From positions 248,001 to 312,000 of the forward strand of contig NZ_CP087138.1 of NCBI RefSeq assembly GCF_021650705.1: 64,000 nucleotides of DNA. The letters run 5' to 3'. Below the pieces are notes generated by a model, which searched no databases, was not told the DNA's origin, and was given only the letters and a program-made list of their open reading frames with translations. The stretch is from Pseudomonas sp. KNUC1026. GTDB lineage: Bacteria > Pseudomonadota > Gammaproteobacteria > Pseudomonadales > Pseudomonadaceae. Shown here piece after piece: positions 9,567 through 22,542 of this stretch. Position 1 is the first letter of the stretch. Every line of letters begins with the position of its first letter. Both the position numbers and the translations under genes were made by a program.

Positions 9567-9668
9567 ATGAATTCGTTAAAAAAGCGGGGTGACGTGAATA
9601 CGTCATTCCGCTTTTTACAACCTGCGATCGCCCCTTCAGGCTTGAATTTCGGAGGTCTTCTTGACTAA
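9567..9668 (+). promoter_or_regulatory. carA leader: 33-codon ORF containing an attenuator-like hairpin
   Basis: An ATG at 9567 opens a 33-codon frame that stops at TAA 9666-9668, overlapping the carA TTG start by 8 nt. Inside it, 9579-9616 folds into a 17-bp stem (A5-GCGGGG-TGACGT, loop GAAT, complement, T5) that looks like a rho-independent terminator. The Shine-Dalgarno of the small ORF is weak. The arrangement suggests transcription attenuation or coupling at carA. An alternative is that the hairpin only ends dapB transcripts and the ORF is chance. Confidence 0.5.
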
Positions 9669-10797
9669 GCCAGCCATACTCGCCCTTGCCGACGGCAGCA
9701 TCTTTCGCGGCCAAGCGATCGGAGCCGACGGCCAGACCGTCGGAGAGGTGGTGTTCAACACCGCTATGACCGGTTATCAGGAAATCCTCACAGATCCTTC
9801 GTACGCCCAGCAGATCGTAACGCTCACTTATCCGCACATCGGCAACACCGGCACCACCGAACTCGACGCCGAGTCGAACAAGGTCTGGTCGGCTGGCCTG
9901 GTGATCCGCGACCTGCCGTTGCTGGCAAGCAACTGGCGTAACACCCAGTCGTTGCCCGACTACCTCAAGGCCAACGGCGTCGTTGCCATTGCCGGCATCG
10001 ATACCCGCCGCCTGACCCGCATCCTGCGTGAGAAGGGCGCGCAGAACGGCGCGATCCTGGCGGGCGACGGCATCACCGAAGAAGCGGCCATCGCCGCTGC
10101 GCGCGGGTTCGCGGGCCTGAAGGGCATGGACCTGGCCAAGGAAGTCACCACTGCCAAGGCCTATGAGTGGCGTTCCAGCGTCTGGGAATTGGCCAGTGAC
10201 AGCCACCCGGACCGCACCGATGCAGAGCTGCCCTACCACGTGGTCGCCTATGACTACGGCGTGAAGCTCAACATCCTGCGCATGCTCGTGGCCCGCGGCT
10301 GCCGCCTGACGGTAGTGCCTGCGAAAACGCCCGCTGCCCAGGTGCTGGCGATGAACCCTGATGGCGTGTTCCTCTCCAACGGCCCTGGCGATCCCGAGCC
10401 GTGCGATTACGCTATCGAAGCGATCAAGCAGGTGCTGGAAACCGAAGTGCCGGTGTTCGGTATCTGCCTGGGCCATCAGCTGCTCGCCCTGGCATCCGGT
10501 GCACGCACTGTGAAGATGGATACCGGTCACCACGGGGCCAACCACCCGGTTCAGGACCTGGACACCGGCGTGGTCATGATCACCAGCCAGAACCACGGCT
10601 TCGCGGTCGACGAGAAAACCCTGCCGGCAAACCTGCGCGCCACGCACAAGTCGTTGTTCGACGGCACCCTGCAGGGCATCGAGCGCACCGACAAGAGCGC
10701 GTTCAGCTTCCAGGGCCACCCCGAGGCGAGCCCAGGCCCCACCGACGTGGCGCCGCTGTTCGATCGTTTCATCGATGCCATGGCCAAGCGCCGTTAA
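9661..10797 (+). CDS. carA: Carbamoyl-phosphate synthase small subunit CarA
   Basis: CarA is the glutaminase subunit that feeds ammonia to CarB for carbamoyl phosphate, used for arginine and pyrimidines. The 378-residue protein starts at TTG 9661, 7 nt after GGAGG; a TTG start is known for Pseudomonas carA. The N-terminal domain begins [15 protein letters not shown]. The class I amidotransferase domain has the nucleophile in [12 protein letters not shown] and the His/Glu pair in [10 protein letters not shown] 117-nt gap with a GC hairpin separates it from carB. Confidence 0.97.
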   Translation: MTKPAILALADGSIFRGQAIGADGQTVGEVVFNTAMTGYQEILTDPSYAQQIVTLTYPHIGNTGTTELDAESNKVWSAGLVIRDLPLLASNWRNTQSLPDYLKANGVVAIAGIDTRRLTRILREKGAQNGAILAGDGITEEAAIAAARGFAGLKGMDLAKEVTTAKAYEWRSSVWELASDSHPDRTDAELPYHVVAYDYGVKLNILRMLVARGCRLTVVPAKTPAAQVLAMNPDGVFLSNGPGDPEPCDYAIEAIKQVLETEVPVFGICLGHQLLALASGARTVKMDTGHHGANHPVQDLDTGVVMITSQNHGFAVDEKTLPANLRATHKSLFDGTLQGIERTDKSAFSFQGHPEASPGPTDVAPLFDRFIDAMAKRR

Positions 10798-10914
10798 TCG
10801 GCTGCCCCAGGTGGCGCGCCCCGCAAGCCCACAGGGCCGGGGCGCCGCCAGAGACTGTTACAGGCGGCTTGCTGAACAGGCCTGCCGACTGACCCGCGGA
10901 TTCGAGTGACAACC

Positions 10915-14132
<3,218 letters not shown>

Positions 14133-14136
<4 letters not shown>

Positions 14137-14606
14137 ACAAGTACCCGATGACTGTCCAGGGCGCACGCGCCCTGGAAGACGAGCTCAAGAAGCTCAAGGA
14201 AGAGCGCCCGCTGATCAGTGCCAAGATCGGCGAGGCACGCGAGCTGGGCGATCTCAAGGAAAACGCCGAGTATCACGCTGCGCGCGAAGAGCAGGGCCTC
14301 GCCGAGGCTCGTATCCGTGACATCGAGGGCCGCCTGCAGAATGCAGTGGTGATCGATGTGGCCAACATCGCCAAGACGGGCAAAGTGATCTTTGGTGTGA
14401 CGGTCGAAATAGCTAACGTCGAAACCGATGAAAGCGTGAAGTACCAGATCGTTGGTGAAGACGAGGCCGATATCAAGATTGGCAAGCTATCGGTCGGTTC
14501 GCCCATTGCTCGTGCTTTGATCGGCAAGGAGGAGGGTGATGTGGTGACCGTGAAAACGCCCAGCGGTGTAGTCGAGTACGAGATTGTCGAAGTCGCGCAC
14601 GTCTGA
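14133..14606 (+). CDS. greA: Transcription elongation factor GreA
   Basis: GreA rescues backtracked RNA polymerase by stimulating transcript cleavage through the secondary channel. The 157-residue protein has the N-terminal coiled coil ([21 protein letters not shown] to about 75). The acidic tip lies in [24 protein letters not shown]. The C-terminal FKBP-like domain ends [10 protein letters not shown]. The start codon overlaps the corrected carB stop as ATGA, so carA-carB-greA form one operon. Confidence 0.97.
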
Positions 14607-15003
14607 TCTGCCTGCAGCCCTCTGGCAACTGGCCCAGGTAATCTGGGTCGGCGGCCTTTGGGGTATTCAGGTGCTGTTGGTGCCAGCGCTGGAGCGTACC
14701 GGCCTGGCCGACCTGCTTGTGCGGGACATCCTTCTCGCGACCAACGCCTGGGTAGCGGTTCTGGCGGTATTCGGCATTGGCTTGCAACTGGCAATATTGG
14801 GAAGGCGCATGGGCCTGCGCGCGTGGCTGCTTGACCGGCGGGGGCACCTGCTTTGGGTAGGGATGGCCGCAGCGCTGGCATATACCTGGCTGTCGAACGC
14901 CGGCTTGCCACCTTCTCGGCTGGATGCGTTGCCGCTCCTGGTGCTGGGCGTCAGCGGGTTGTTGCTGGTGCTCTGGCCCGCGCCTGTGCGCCGCGAGCCA
15001 TGA
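14584..15003 (+). CDS. Small integral membrane protein, DUF4149-like
   Basis: The product has about 139 residues and four predicted membrane helices (about 12-30, 45-65, 85-103 and 117-132), short loops and few charged residues except a basic stretch around 70-86. The first helix contains [20 protein letters not shown], reminiscent of DUF4149/TMEM205-like proteins. The TTG at 14584 overlaps greA by 23 nt; a start a few codons later is possible and no strong Shine-Dalgarno decides it. A membrane protein gene at this place after greA is conserved in Pseudomonas. The function is unknown. Confidence 0.75.
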   Translation: MSKSRTSDLPAALWQLAQVIWVGGLWGIQVLLVPALERTGLADLLVRDILLATNAWVAVLAVFGIGLQLAILGRRMGLRAWLLDRRGHLLWVGMAAALAYTWLSNAGLPPSRLDALPLLVLGVSGLLLVLWPAPVRREP

Positions 15004-15018
15004 CACCAGGCACCGCCG

Positions 15019-15327
15019 TTATTGGTGGCGGTGAATGTTCGACAGGTTGCGGTTGGGCTGGGCATTCTTGCGATACACCAGCGCCATTTTGCCGATAGAC
15101 TGTACCAGGTCTGCACGGCCCGCCTTGCACAGCGCAGCGATGCTGGCGACTCGCTCTTCACGATCGAGGATATTGAACTTGACCTTGATCAGTTCATGGT
15201 CGCTCAGCGCACGGTCCAGCTCCGCGATCACACCCTCGGTCAGGCCGTTATCGGCAACGATCAGCACCGGTTTAAGGTGATGGCCGATGGACTTGTATTG
15301 CTTTTTCTGCTCCGGAGTGAGCGGCAT
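15019..15327 (-). CDS. yhbY: CRM-domain RNA-binding protein YhbY
   Basis: YhbY binds pre-50S ribosomal particles through a single CRM domain. The 102-residue protein has the family opening LTPEQKKQYKSIGHHLKPVL and the GxxG-type loop with the ending VQSIGKMALVYRKN. It is divergent from rlmE, 105 nt away, a typical arrangement that pairs an rRNA-binding factor with an rRNA methyltransferase. Confidence 0.93.
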   Translation of the reverse strand: MPLTPEQKKQYKSIGHHLKPVLIVADNGLTEGVIAELDRALSDHELIKVKFNILDREERVASIAALCKAGRADLVQSIGKMALVYRKNAQPNRNLSNIHRHQ

Positions 15328-15432
15328 ATTCGTTTGACCCTTTTTGAATCTGTATGAAAACGGCGGCCATTTTACCCGAGCGCAGGGGCTTACGCCCAGT
15401 CACTTGCTAGGTCCGCCCACACCGAGGTGCCA

Positions 15433-16053
15433 ATGGCCCGCTCCAAATCCAGCCACAACTGGCTCAGAGAACACTTCAACGACCCCTTCGTCAAGCAGGC
15501 GCAAAAGGACGGCTACCGTTCGCGCGCCAGTTACAAGCTGCTGGAAATTCAGGAAAAAGACAAACTCATCCGGCCGGGTATGAGCGTGATCGACCTGGGT
15601 GCCGCGCCTGGTGGCTGGTCTCAGGTCACCAGCCGTCTGATCGGAGGGCAGGGCAGCCTGATCGCGTCCGACATCCTGGATATGGACGCTATTGCCGATG
15701 TGACCTTCATCAAAGGCGACTTTACCGACGATGCCGTGCTCGCTCGTATTCTCGAGGCGGTAGGCGATTCGCAGGTAGACCTTGTGATTTCAGACATGGC
15801 CCCCAATATGAGTGGCTTGAGTGCGGTGGACATGCCCAAGGCAATGTTCCTGTGCGAATTGGCCCTTGATCTGTCTGGGCGTGTGTTGCGCCCGGGTGGT
15901 GATTTTCTGATCAAGATCTTCCAGGGAGAAGGCTTCGACAGCTATCTGAAGACCGTTCGGCAGATGTTCGAGAAGGTGCAAATGCGCAAGCCCAGTTCTT
16001 CGCGCGACCGCTCCCGGGAACAATACCTGCTGGCGCGGGGGTTTAAGGGCTGA
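15433..16053 (+). CDS. rlmE: 23S rRNA 2'-O-methyltransferase RlmE (FtsJ/RrmJ)
   Basis: RlmE methylates U2552 in the A loop of 23S rRNA during late 50S assembly. The 206-residue protein starts [15 protein letters not shown]. The SAM-binding motif is [14 protein letters not shown] (about 56-69). The catalytic K-D-K-E set falls in [33 protein letters not shown] and the C-terminal part. The ATG at 15433 was preferred over the GTG two codons upstream because homology begins there. It precedes ftsH, as in E. coli. Confidence 0.96.
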   Translation: MARSKSSHNWLREHFNDPFVKQAQKDGYRSRASYKLLEIQEKDKLIRPGMSVIDLGAAPGGWSQVTSRLIGGQGSLIASDILDMDAIADVTFIKGDFTDDAVLARILEAVGDSQVDLVISDMAPNMSGLSAVDMPKAMFLCELALDLSGRVLRPGGDFLIKIFQGEGFDSYLKTVRQMFEKVQMRKPSSSRDRSREQYLLARGFKG

Positions 16054-16266
16054 GGCCGCCCTGATTGGAGCTCCAAGCTCTGGTCGATAGCTTTTTTCAA
16101 ATGGTGCGGCTAATTGAGCAGAGCGAATATTTCAGCAGTCTATGTTTCACAACGTGTTACAGACCGTGTCTGCTGTTCGTGATGGATATGTAGTAAGTTA
16201 GGCCGATGATTATCATGCGGAGCGCGTAGCCCCAGGTCCTGGTAGCGCGGTCCAGAGGGTAGTGAA

Positions 16267-18179
16267 TTGAACGATATGGCAAAGAATCTGATCCTGTGGT
16301 TGATCATCGCCGCCGTGCTCGTCACGGTGATGAACAACTTTTCAAGCCCGAACGAGCCGCAGACCCTCAACTACTCGGATTTCATTCAGCAGGTGAAGGA
16401 CGGGAAAATCGAGCGCGTCGTTTTCGACGGCTATGCGATCACCGGCAAGCGCAACGATGGCGACAACTTCAAGACCATCCGCCCCGTAATTCAGGACAAC
16501 GGCCTGATGGGTGATTTGATCGACAACAAGGTGGTGGTGGAGGGCAAGCAACCTGAGCAGCAGAGCATCTGGACTCAACTGCTGGTCGCAAGCTTCCCGA
16601 TTCTTGTGATTATCGCCGTCTTCATGTTCTTCATGCGGCAAATGCAGGGTGGTGCTGGAGGCAAGGGCGGGCCGATGAGCTTCGGCAAGAGCAAGGCCCG
16701 GCTGCTATCCGAAGATCAGGTGAAAACGACCCTGGCCGATGTCGCAGGTTGCGACGAGGCCAAGGAAGAGGTGGGTGAGCTGGTCGAGTTCCTGCGCGAT
16801 CCTGGCAAGTTCCAGCGCCTCGGTGGTCGTATTCCTCGCGGCGTGCTGATGGTCGGCCCGCCTGGTACTGGTAAAACGTTGCTTGCCAAGGCTATTGCGG
16901 GCGAGGCGAAGGTTCCGTTCTTTACCATCTCCGGCTCAGACTTCGTTGAAATGTTTGTAGGTGTGGGCGCCAGCCGCGTCCGCGACATGTTTGAACAGGC
17001 CAAGAAACACGCGCCTTGCATCATCTTCATCGACGAGATCGATGCTGTCGGTCGCCATCGTGGCGCCGGCATGGGAGGCGGCCACGACGAGCGTGAGCAG
17101 ACTCTCAACCAGCTCCTTGTCGAGATGGACGGGTTCGAGATGAACGACGGCATTATCGTCATCGCGGCTACCAACCGGCCAGATGTGCTCGACCCTGCGC
17201 TGCTGCGCCCAGGCCGCTTTGACCGCCAGGTGGTTGTAGGTTTGCCGGACATTCGGGGTCGTGAGCAGATTCTCAAGGTCCACATGCGCAAGGTCCCGGC
17301 CCATGACGACGTCAACCCTGGTGTGATTGCCCGGGGTACGCCTGGCTTCTCCGGCGCTGACCTGGCCAACCTTGTAAACGAGGCTTCCCTCTTTGCTGCC
17401 CGGGCCGGTAAGCGCATTGTTGAAATGCGCGAGTTCGAGCTGGCCAAGGACAAGATCATGATGGGCGCCGAGCGCAAGACCATGGTCATGTCCGAGAAGG
17501 AAAAGCAGAACACTGCCTATCACGAAGCGGGCCATGCCATTGTCGGCCGCGTGGTGCCAGAGCACGATCCTGTGTACAAGGTCTCTATCATTCCGCGCGG
17601 TCGTGCCCTGGGTGTAACCATGTTCCTTCCCGAGGAAGATCGTTACAGCCTGTCCAAGCGCGCGCTGATCAGCCAGATCTGTTCGTTGTACGGTGGCCGC
17701 ATCGCTGAAGAGATGACGCTTGGTTTCGACGGTGTAACCACCGGGGCTTCCAACGACATCATGCGTGCCAGCCAGATCGCAAGGAACATGGTCACCAAGT
17801 GGGGCCTTTCCGAAAAACTGGGCCCACTGCTGTACGCAGAGGATGAGGGCGAGGTGTTCCTGGGCGCGGCGGTGGCGGTCAAAATGCCAATGTTTCCGGG
17901 GAAACAGCGAAACTGATCGACGCCGAGGTACGCAGCATCATCGACCAGTGCTACTCGACTGCCACACAGATCCTTACAGACAATCGTGACAAGCTTGACG
18001 CCATGGCCGAGGCGCTGATGAAGTACGAGACTATCGATGCTGATCAGATTGACGACATCATGGCTGGCCGTACCATTCGTGAGCCTCGCGACTGGGGTGA
18101 CTCAGGCTCGTCTGGCACGCCTTCTTCACGCGATGATCGCCCCCAAAGTCCGATCGGTGGTCCAGCGGCAGAAGTTTAA
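16267..18179 (+). CDS. ftsH: ATP-dependent zinc metalloprotease FtsH (frame broken by 1-nt deletion)
   Basis: FtsH is the membrane AAA+ protease that degrades sigma-32, LpxC and misfolded membrane proteins. Two N-terminal membrane helices (about 7-24 and 102-124) flank a periplasmic domain. Walker A GPPGTGKT is near 197, Walker [12 protein letters not shown], the SRH region follows, and the zinc site HEAGH is near 419. TTG 16267 was chosen because GAGGG lies 7 nt upstream, whereas the inner ATG at 16276 is 16 nt away. One C is missing near 17865 (GGCCGCGG read as GGCGCGG). After correction the protein is 637 residues and ends GGPAAEV. The 213 nt upstream show no clear sigma-32 site. Confidence 0.95.
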
Positions 18180-18187
18180 GGTTACAG

Positions 18188-19054
18188 ATGACTTACGCGC
18201 TTCATCCAACCCGGTTGCCTTGCGGCAACCGGGTTCTTGATTTAAACCGTACCCATGTCATGGGTATCCTCAATGTCACCCCGGACTCCTTCTCCGATGG
18301 CGGCCAGTTCCGCGGCCATGAGCAGGCGCTTGCGCATGCACGCGCGATGGCCGAAGCCGGCGCCACCCTCATCGATGTTGGTGGCGAGTCCACCCGGCCT
18401 GGGGCTGCACCGGTCAGCGAACAGGAAGAGCTTGATCGGGTTATCCCGGTTGTCCAGCAGATAGCCGGTGCGCTCGATGTGGTCGTTTCGGTTGACACTT
18501 CCACGGCTTTGGTAATGCGCGAAGCGGCAGCAGCCGGCGCGGGTATGATCAACGACGTGCGTGCGTTGCGGCGCGTGGGTGCCCTGCAGGCGGCAGCGGA
18601 CACCGGCTTGGCGGTATGCCTGATGCATATGTTGGGTGAGCCAGGCGATATGCAGAATGCGCCCAGCTACTGCGACCTGGTGCGCGAGGTGAGCGATTTT
18701 CTCGCCGAGCGCATGCTTGCCTGTCACAATGCCGGGATCGCAGAGCAGCGCATCGTCCTTGACCCTGGATTTGGTTTTGCGAAAACCCACGCTCATAATC
18801 TAAGCCTGTTTCGTCAGATGCCTGCGCTCCTCGAGCTTGGCCGGCCCCTTCTGGTAGGGGTGTCGCGCAAAAGCATGGTGGGATTGGCGCTTGGTCGCCC
18901 GGTCTCCGAGCGGCTCTATGGCAGCCTGGCCCTGGCTGCGCTGGCCCAGGTCAAGGGTGCACGAATACTGCGTGTGCACGATGTGGCGGAAACCGTCGAC
19001 GTGATTCGCATGCTGGAAGCCGTCGAGTCGGCTGAACAAGAAAATCTGGAGTAA
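18188..19054 (+). CDS. folP: Dihydropteroate synthase FolP
   Basis: FolP condenses p-aminobenzoate with the pterin pyrophosphate in folate synthesis and is the sulfonamide target. The 288-residue TIM-barrel protein has both signatures, [16 protein letters not shown] (about 24-39) and [16 protein letters not shown], plus the C-terminal [11 protein letters not shown] with the pterin-binding Lys/Arg. It lies 8 nt after the corrected ftsH stop and 2 nt before glmM, so ftsH-folP-glmM look like one transcription unit. Confidence 0.97.
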   Translation: MTYALHPTRLPCGNRVLDLNRTHVMGILNVTPDSFSDGGQFRGHEQALAHARAMAEAGATLIDVGGESTRPGAAPVSEQEELDRVIPVVQQIAGALDVVVSVDTSTALVMREAAAAGAGMINDVRALRRVGALQAAADTGLAVCLMHMLGEPGDMQNAPSYCDLVREVSDFLAERMLACHNAGIAEQRIVLDPGFGFAKTHAHNLSLFRQMPALLELGRPLLVGVSRKSMVGLALGRPVSERLYGSLALAALAQVKGARILRVHDVAETVDVIRMLEAVESAEQENLE

Positions 19055-19056
19055 AT

Positions 19057-20393
19057 ATGAGCAGAAAATACTTTGGCACCGATGGCATTCGCGGCCGCGT
19101 TGGTGAATATCCCATCACTCCAGATTTCATGCTCAAACTGGGCTGGGCAGCCGGCAAGGCGTTTCAGAAGATGGGGGCCTGCCGTGTATTGGTGGGCAAA
19201 GACACACGTATCTCCGGCTACATGTTCGAATCCGCGCTGGAGGCCGGCTTGTCTGCTGCCGGCGCGGACGTGATGCTGCTGGGCCCCATGCCCACCCCGG
19301 GTATCGCCTACCTGACGCGAACCTTCCACGCCGAGGCAGGGATCGTGATCAGCGCTTCGCACAACCCTCACGATGACAACGGCATCAGAGTTTTCTCTGG
19401 CCAGGGTACCAAGCTGCCGGACGATATCGAATTGATGATCGAAGAACTGATGGACCAGCCCATGACGGTGGTTGAGTCCGCCAGGCTGGGCAAGGTTTCG
19501 CGCATCAACGATGCCGCCGGGCGCTATATCGAATTCTGCAAGAGCAGCGTGCCGACCAGCACGGATTTTGCGGGCCTGCGCATCGTAATCGACTGCGCTC
19601 ATGGCGCGACTTACAAAGTGGCACCGAACGTATTCCGAGAGCTAGGGGCCCAGGTTACTGTACTGTCGGCGGCACCCGATGGTTTGAATATCAACGAGAA
19701 TTGTGGCTCCACCCACATGGAGGCCTTGCAAGCCGCCGTACTGGTGGGGCATGCCGACCTGGGCATTGCCTTCGACGGTGACGGCGACCGCGTGCTGATG
19801 GTCGATGGCTCTGGCGCTGTGGTCGATGGTGATGAGCTGCTGTTCATCATTGCGCGTGACCTCAAAGAGCGCGGCAAGCTGCATGGTGGGGTAGTGGGCA
19901 CTCTGATGAGCAACCTGGGCCTGGAACTTGCACTTCAGGAGCTCGACATCCCCTTCAATCGTGCCAAGGTCGGTGATCGATATGTCATCGCCGAGATGCT
20001 TGAGCGTGAATGGCTATTAGGTGGGGAAACTCTGGCCATATCGTGTGCGCGCAGCACACCACCACGGGCGATGCGATCATCGCTGCCTTGCAGGTACTGC
20101 TTTCGCTCAAGCGCCGAGGGGAAACCCTGGCCCAGGCGCGCCGAGCCATTCGCAAGTGCCCGCAAGTGCTCATCAATGTGCGCTTTGGGGGCGGTGTCGA
20201 CCCGGTAGAGCATCCGGACGTCAAGGCAGCCTGCGCTCGCGTAACCGAGGCGATGGAAGGGCGCGGCCGAGTGCTGCTGCGCAAGTCCGGTACCGAGCCG
20301 CTGGTGCGGGTGATGGTCGAGGGTGACGAGGAAACTCAGGTACGCCGCCATGCCGAATCGCTCGCAAGCCTGGTGGCTGAACTTTGTGCATGA
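19057..20393 (+). CDS. glmM: Phosphoglucosamine mutase GlmM (frame broken by 1-nt deletion)
   Basis: GlmM converts glucosamine-6-phosphate to glucosamine-1-phosphate for peptidoglycan and LPS. It begins [16 protein letters not shown]. The phosphoserine loop is [12 protein letters not shown] with the serine near 101, the metal loop is FDGDGDR, the sugar-binding GGENSGH is expected near 325, and the phosphate-binding [12 protein letters not shown] is near the end. One A is missing in the run at 20027-20029, exactly in GGENSGH. Corrected length is 445 residues, the family norm. It is essential in most bacteria, so the break is probably an artefact. Confidence 0.95.
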
Positions 20394-20400
20394 TTTTGGC

Positions 20401-20429
20401 TTGCCACTTATTCATGGGTTGGGTACTAT
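20401..20429 (+). promoter_or_regulatory. Sigma-70 promoter of tpiA
   Basis: TTGCCA (20401-20406), 17-nt spacer, TACTAT (20424-20429). The tpiA ATG follows 30 nt later with GAGG as Shine-Dalgarno. Confidence 0.65.
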
Positions 20430-20459
20430 CTGCGCCCACTTTGACCGACGAGGTACAGC

Positions 20460-21215
20460 ATGCGTCGTAAGATGGTAGCTGGTAACTGGAAAATGCACGG
20501 TACTGGCGCCAGCGTCGCTGAGCTTACCAAGTCGTTGAAAAGTCTGGATTTTCCGAGTAATGTAGAGGTCGCGGTGTTTCCGCCCAGTCTTTACGTCGTT
20601 CAGGTCATCCAAGGCTTGCAGGGTGCTTCTGTCACTGTTGGCGCTCAAAACAGTGCGCGTCAGTTGAAAGAAGGCGCCTTGACCGGGGAGGTTTCCCCGG
20701 CGCAGTTGAAGGACGCAGGTTGTTCCCTGGTTTTGATTGGTCACTCCGAGCGCCGCCAGGTGTTTGGCGAGGGTAATCAGGAGCTGGTGGCCAAGTTCGA
20801 AGCTGCACAGGCTGCTGGCCTGACTCCTGTCTTGTGTGTGGGTGAAACGCTTGAAGAGCGTGAGGCCGGTTGCACACTGAGCGTGGTGGGGGAGCAGTTG
20901 TCCAGCGTCGTCGATGCCTTGGGTATCGAAGTGTTTGGTCAGGCCGTGATTGCTTATGAGCCCGTTTGGGCTATCGGTACCGGTTTGACAGCCACGCCGG
21001 AGCAAGCGCAAGAGGTCCATGCGGCCATTCGCGCTCAGCTGGCAGGCAAGAATGCCGAAGTTGCGCAGGGTGTGCGGCTTCTATACGGCGGTAGCGTAAA
21101 AGCTGCCAATGCGGCTGAGTTGTTCCGCATGCCGGATATCGACGGGGGGCTGATTGGTGGTGCCTCCCTGAATGCAGATGAATTCGGTGCGATCTGTCGC
21201 GCCGCGGGAAACTGA
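20460..21215 (+). CDS. tpiA: Triosephosphate isomerase TpiA
   Basis: TpiA interconverts dihydroxyacetone phosphate and glyceraldehyde-3-phosphate. The 251-residue TIM barrel has the N-terminal GNWKMHG with the catalytic Lys (about 8-14), the catalytic His in [11 protein letters not shown] (about 97), the signature [11 protein letters not shown] with the catalytic Glu (about 168), and the phosphate loops [11 protein letters not shown] and GGLIGGASL. secG follows after 4 nt, so the two are cotranscribed, as often seen in Pseudomonas. Confidence 0.98.
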   Translation: MRRKMVAGNWKMHGTGASVAELTKSLKSLDFPSNVEVAVFPPSLYVVQVIQGLQGASVTVGAQNSARQLKEGALTGEVSPAQLKDAGCSLVLIGHSERRQVFGEGNQELVAKFEAAQAAGLTPVLCVGETLEEREAGCTLSVVGEQLSSVVDALGIEVFGQAVIAYEPVWAIGTGLTATPEQAQEVHAAIRAQLAGKNAEVAQGVRLLYGGSVKAANAAELFRMPDIDGGLIGGASLNADEFGAICRAAGN

Positions 21216-21219
21216 CAAA

Positions 21220-21606
21220 ATGCTGGAAACAGTCGTAGTTGTGTTTCATCTGTTGGCGGCACTGGGTGTTGTTGTCCTGGTTCTGCTGCAACAGGGTAAG
21301 GGTGCGGAAGCGGGTGCATCTTTTGGCGCAGGTGCTTCAAATACTGTGTTCGGAAGCCAAGGTTCTGCTACCTTTCTGAGTAAGTTTACTGCTATACTTG
21401 CCGCCGGTTTCTTCTTGACCAGCTTGGGGTTAGGTTACTTTGCTAAAGAGAAAGCTCATGAGCTGACTCAGGTAGGGTTGCCGCAACAGCCAGCTGCAAT
21501 CGAGGCGCCAAAGCAGAAGCCCGCTTCAGATGATGTACCAGTGCTCGAAAGTCAAAAGAACAACGCAGCTCCAGCTGATGTTCCTCAAGCTCCAGAGCAG
21601 AAGTAA
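21220..21606 (+). CDS. secG: Protein translocase subunit SecG
   Basis: SecG is the small third subunit of the SecYEG channel. The 128-residue protein has two membrane helices (about 3-22 and 52-72) joined by a loop with the family motif [19 protein letters not shown] and FGSQGS. A long hydrophilic, Gln/Pro/Ala-rich tail follows, as is usual in Pseudomonas. The ATG at 21220 lies 4 nt after the tpiA stop. tRNA-Leu begins 21 nt after the stop codon and could be processed from the same transcript. Confidence 0.96.
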   Translation: MLETVVVVFHLLAALGVVVLVLLQQGKGAEAGASFGAGASNTVFGSQGSATFLSKFTAILAAGFFLTSLGLGYFAKEKAHELTQVGLPQQPAAIEAPKQKPASDDVPVLESQKNNAAPADVPQAPEQK

Positions 21607-21627
21607 AAGGGTTTTTGAAGTAGTTTT

Positions 21628-21713
21628 GCCGAGGTGGTGGAATTGGTAGACACGCAACCTTGAGGTGGTTGTGCCCATAGGGTGTAGGGGTTCGAGTCCC
21701 CTTCTCGGTACCA
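21628..21713 (+). tRNA. tRNA-Leu (anticodon GAG)
   Basis: The 86-nt sequence forms the cloverleaf. Acceptor GCCGAGG pairs with the 3' strand TCTCGGT, the anticodon stem CAACC/GGTTG holds the loop TTGAGGT (anticodon GAG), there is a long class II variable arm, the T arm has GGGTTCGAGTCCC, and CCA is encoded at 21711-21713. tRNA-Leu just downstream of secG is a conserved position. Confidence 0.95.
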
Positions 21714-21725
21714 ATTATTCAGGAG

Positions 21726-21746
21726 AGCCCGCTTTATGCGGGCTTT
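21726..21746 (+). terminator. Intrinsic terminator after tRNA-Leu
   Basis: AGCCCGC-TTTAT-GCGGGCT followed by TTT. It separates the secG/tRNA-Leu unit from the next promoter. Confidence 0.85.
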
Positions 21747-21767
21747 TCTGTCGCTGGAAGTGTTCGA

Positions 21768-21796
21768 TTGACCCCGGCGGGGTTCGGTCGTATACT
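21768..21796 (+). promoter_or_regulatory. Strong sigma-70 promoter of the tRNA-fMet-rimP-nusA-infB operon
   Basis: TTGACC (21768-21773), 17-nt spacer, TATACT (21791-21796), close to consensus. The tRNA begins 17 nt after the -10 box. The GC-rich stretch after the -10 is compatible with stringent control, which is inference. Confidence 0.85.
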
Positions 21797-21812
21797 TTCG
21801 GCCCAGCTTTGT

Positions 21813-21889
<77 letters not shown>

Positions 21890-21898
21890 GTTTCGTAG

Positions 21899-21920
21899 AG
21901 CCCCTGTCCAGGGGCTTTTT
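21899..21920 (+). terminator. Terminator after tRNA-fMet
   Basis: AGCCCC stem pairing with GGGGCT and T5, 10 nt after the tRNA. It likely gives partial termination before rimP. Confidence 0.8.
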
Positions 21921-21967
21921 GTTAGCTGATCAGTTCAAGGCACCGCTTGTTCGAGGGTGTTCTCAGG

Positions 21968-21990
21968 ATGGGCGTTACGCCCATTTTTTA
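21968..21990 (+). terminator. Second terminator/attenuator before rimP
   Basis: ATGGGCG-TTA-CGCCCAT followed by T5, a perfect 7-bp stem 29 nt before the rimP start. Two terminators in a row between the tRNA and rimP imply that most transcripts stop here unless antitermination occurs. Confidence 0.8.
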
Positions 21991-22018
21991 TTTGCACAGC
22001 ATGCACGAGGGGGTTCAG

Positions 22019-22477
22019 GTGTCGAGCAAGCTAGAACAGTTGCAGGCCTTGTTGGCCCCGGTGGTTGAAGCGCTTGGCTATCAATGCTGGGGATTGGAAT
22101 ACATTTCTCAGGGGCGCCACACGCTGTTGCGTGTCTACATCGACAAGGAAGGCGGGATCGGCGTCGAGGACTGCGAAGTCGTCAGCCGCCAGGTCAGCGG
22201 CGTTCTGGATGTCGAAGACCCCATCAGCGTCGAATACACCCTCGAAGTTTCCTCTCCCGGCATGGACCGCCCGCTGTTCACGCTTGAACAGTTTGCCGCT
22301 CACGCCGGTGAGCAAGTGAAGATCCGGTTGCGCTCCCCGTACGAAGGGCGTCGCAACTTTCAGGGCCTGCTCCGCGGTGTGGAGGAACAGGATGTCGTGG
22401 TCCAAGTCGATAACCATGAGTTTCTTTTGCCGATCGACTCGATCGACAAGGCCAACATCATTCCAAGGTTTGACTGA
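22019..22477 (+). CDS. rimP: Ribosome maturation factor RimP
   Basis: RimP helps assemble the 30S subunit. The 152-residue protein starts [15 protein letters not shown] from GTG 22019, chosen because GAGGGGG sits 5 nt upstream and the length then matches the Pseudomonas family. An upstream ATG at 22001 in frame has no such support. Motifs include [20 protein letters not shown] (N-terminal alpha/beta domain) and [11 protein letters not shown]. The C-terminal SH3-like domain ends [14 protein letters not shown]. Confidence 0.95.
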   Translation: MSSKLEQLQALLAPVVEALGYQCWGLEYISQGRHTLLRVYIDKEGGIGVEDCEVVSRQVSGVLDVEDPISVEYTLEVSSPGMDRPLFTLEQFAAHAGEQVKIRLRSPYEGRRNFQGLLRGVEEQDVVVQVDNHEFLLPIDSIDKANIIPRFD

Positions 22478-22542
22478 AGACGTTTCGGGTTCCGCGCCCT
22501 TCGGCGCGTATCCAAAAGGGCTTGCGAAAGGCGAGGCGTACG

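Noticed and set aside
14820..15161. Minus-strand frame opposite the membrane protein and yhbY start
   Set aside because: No conserved motif; the region is explained by the membrane protein gene and the end of yhbY.
20010..20393. A separate small gene for the glmM C-terminal half
   Set aside because: It is the end of GlmM after a one-base loss, not an independent gene.
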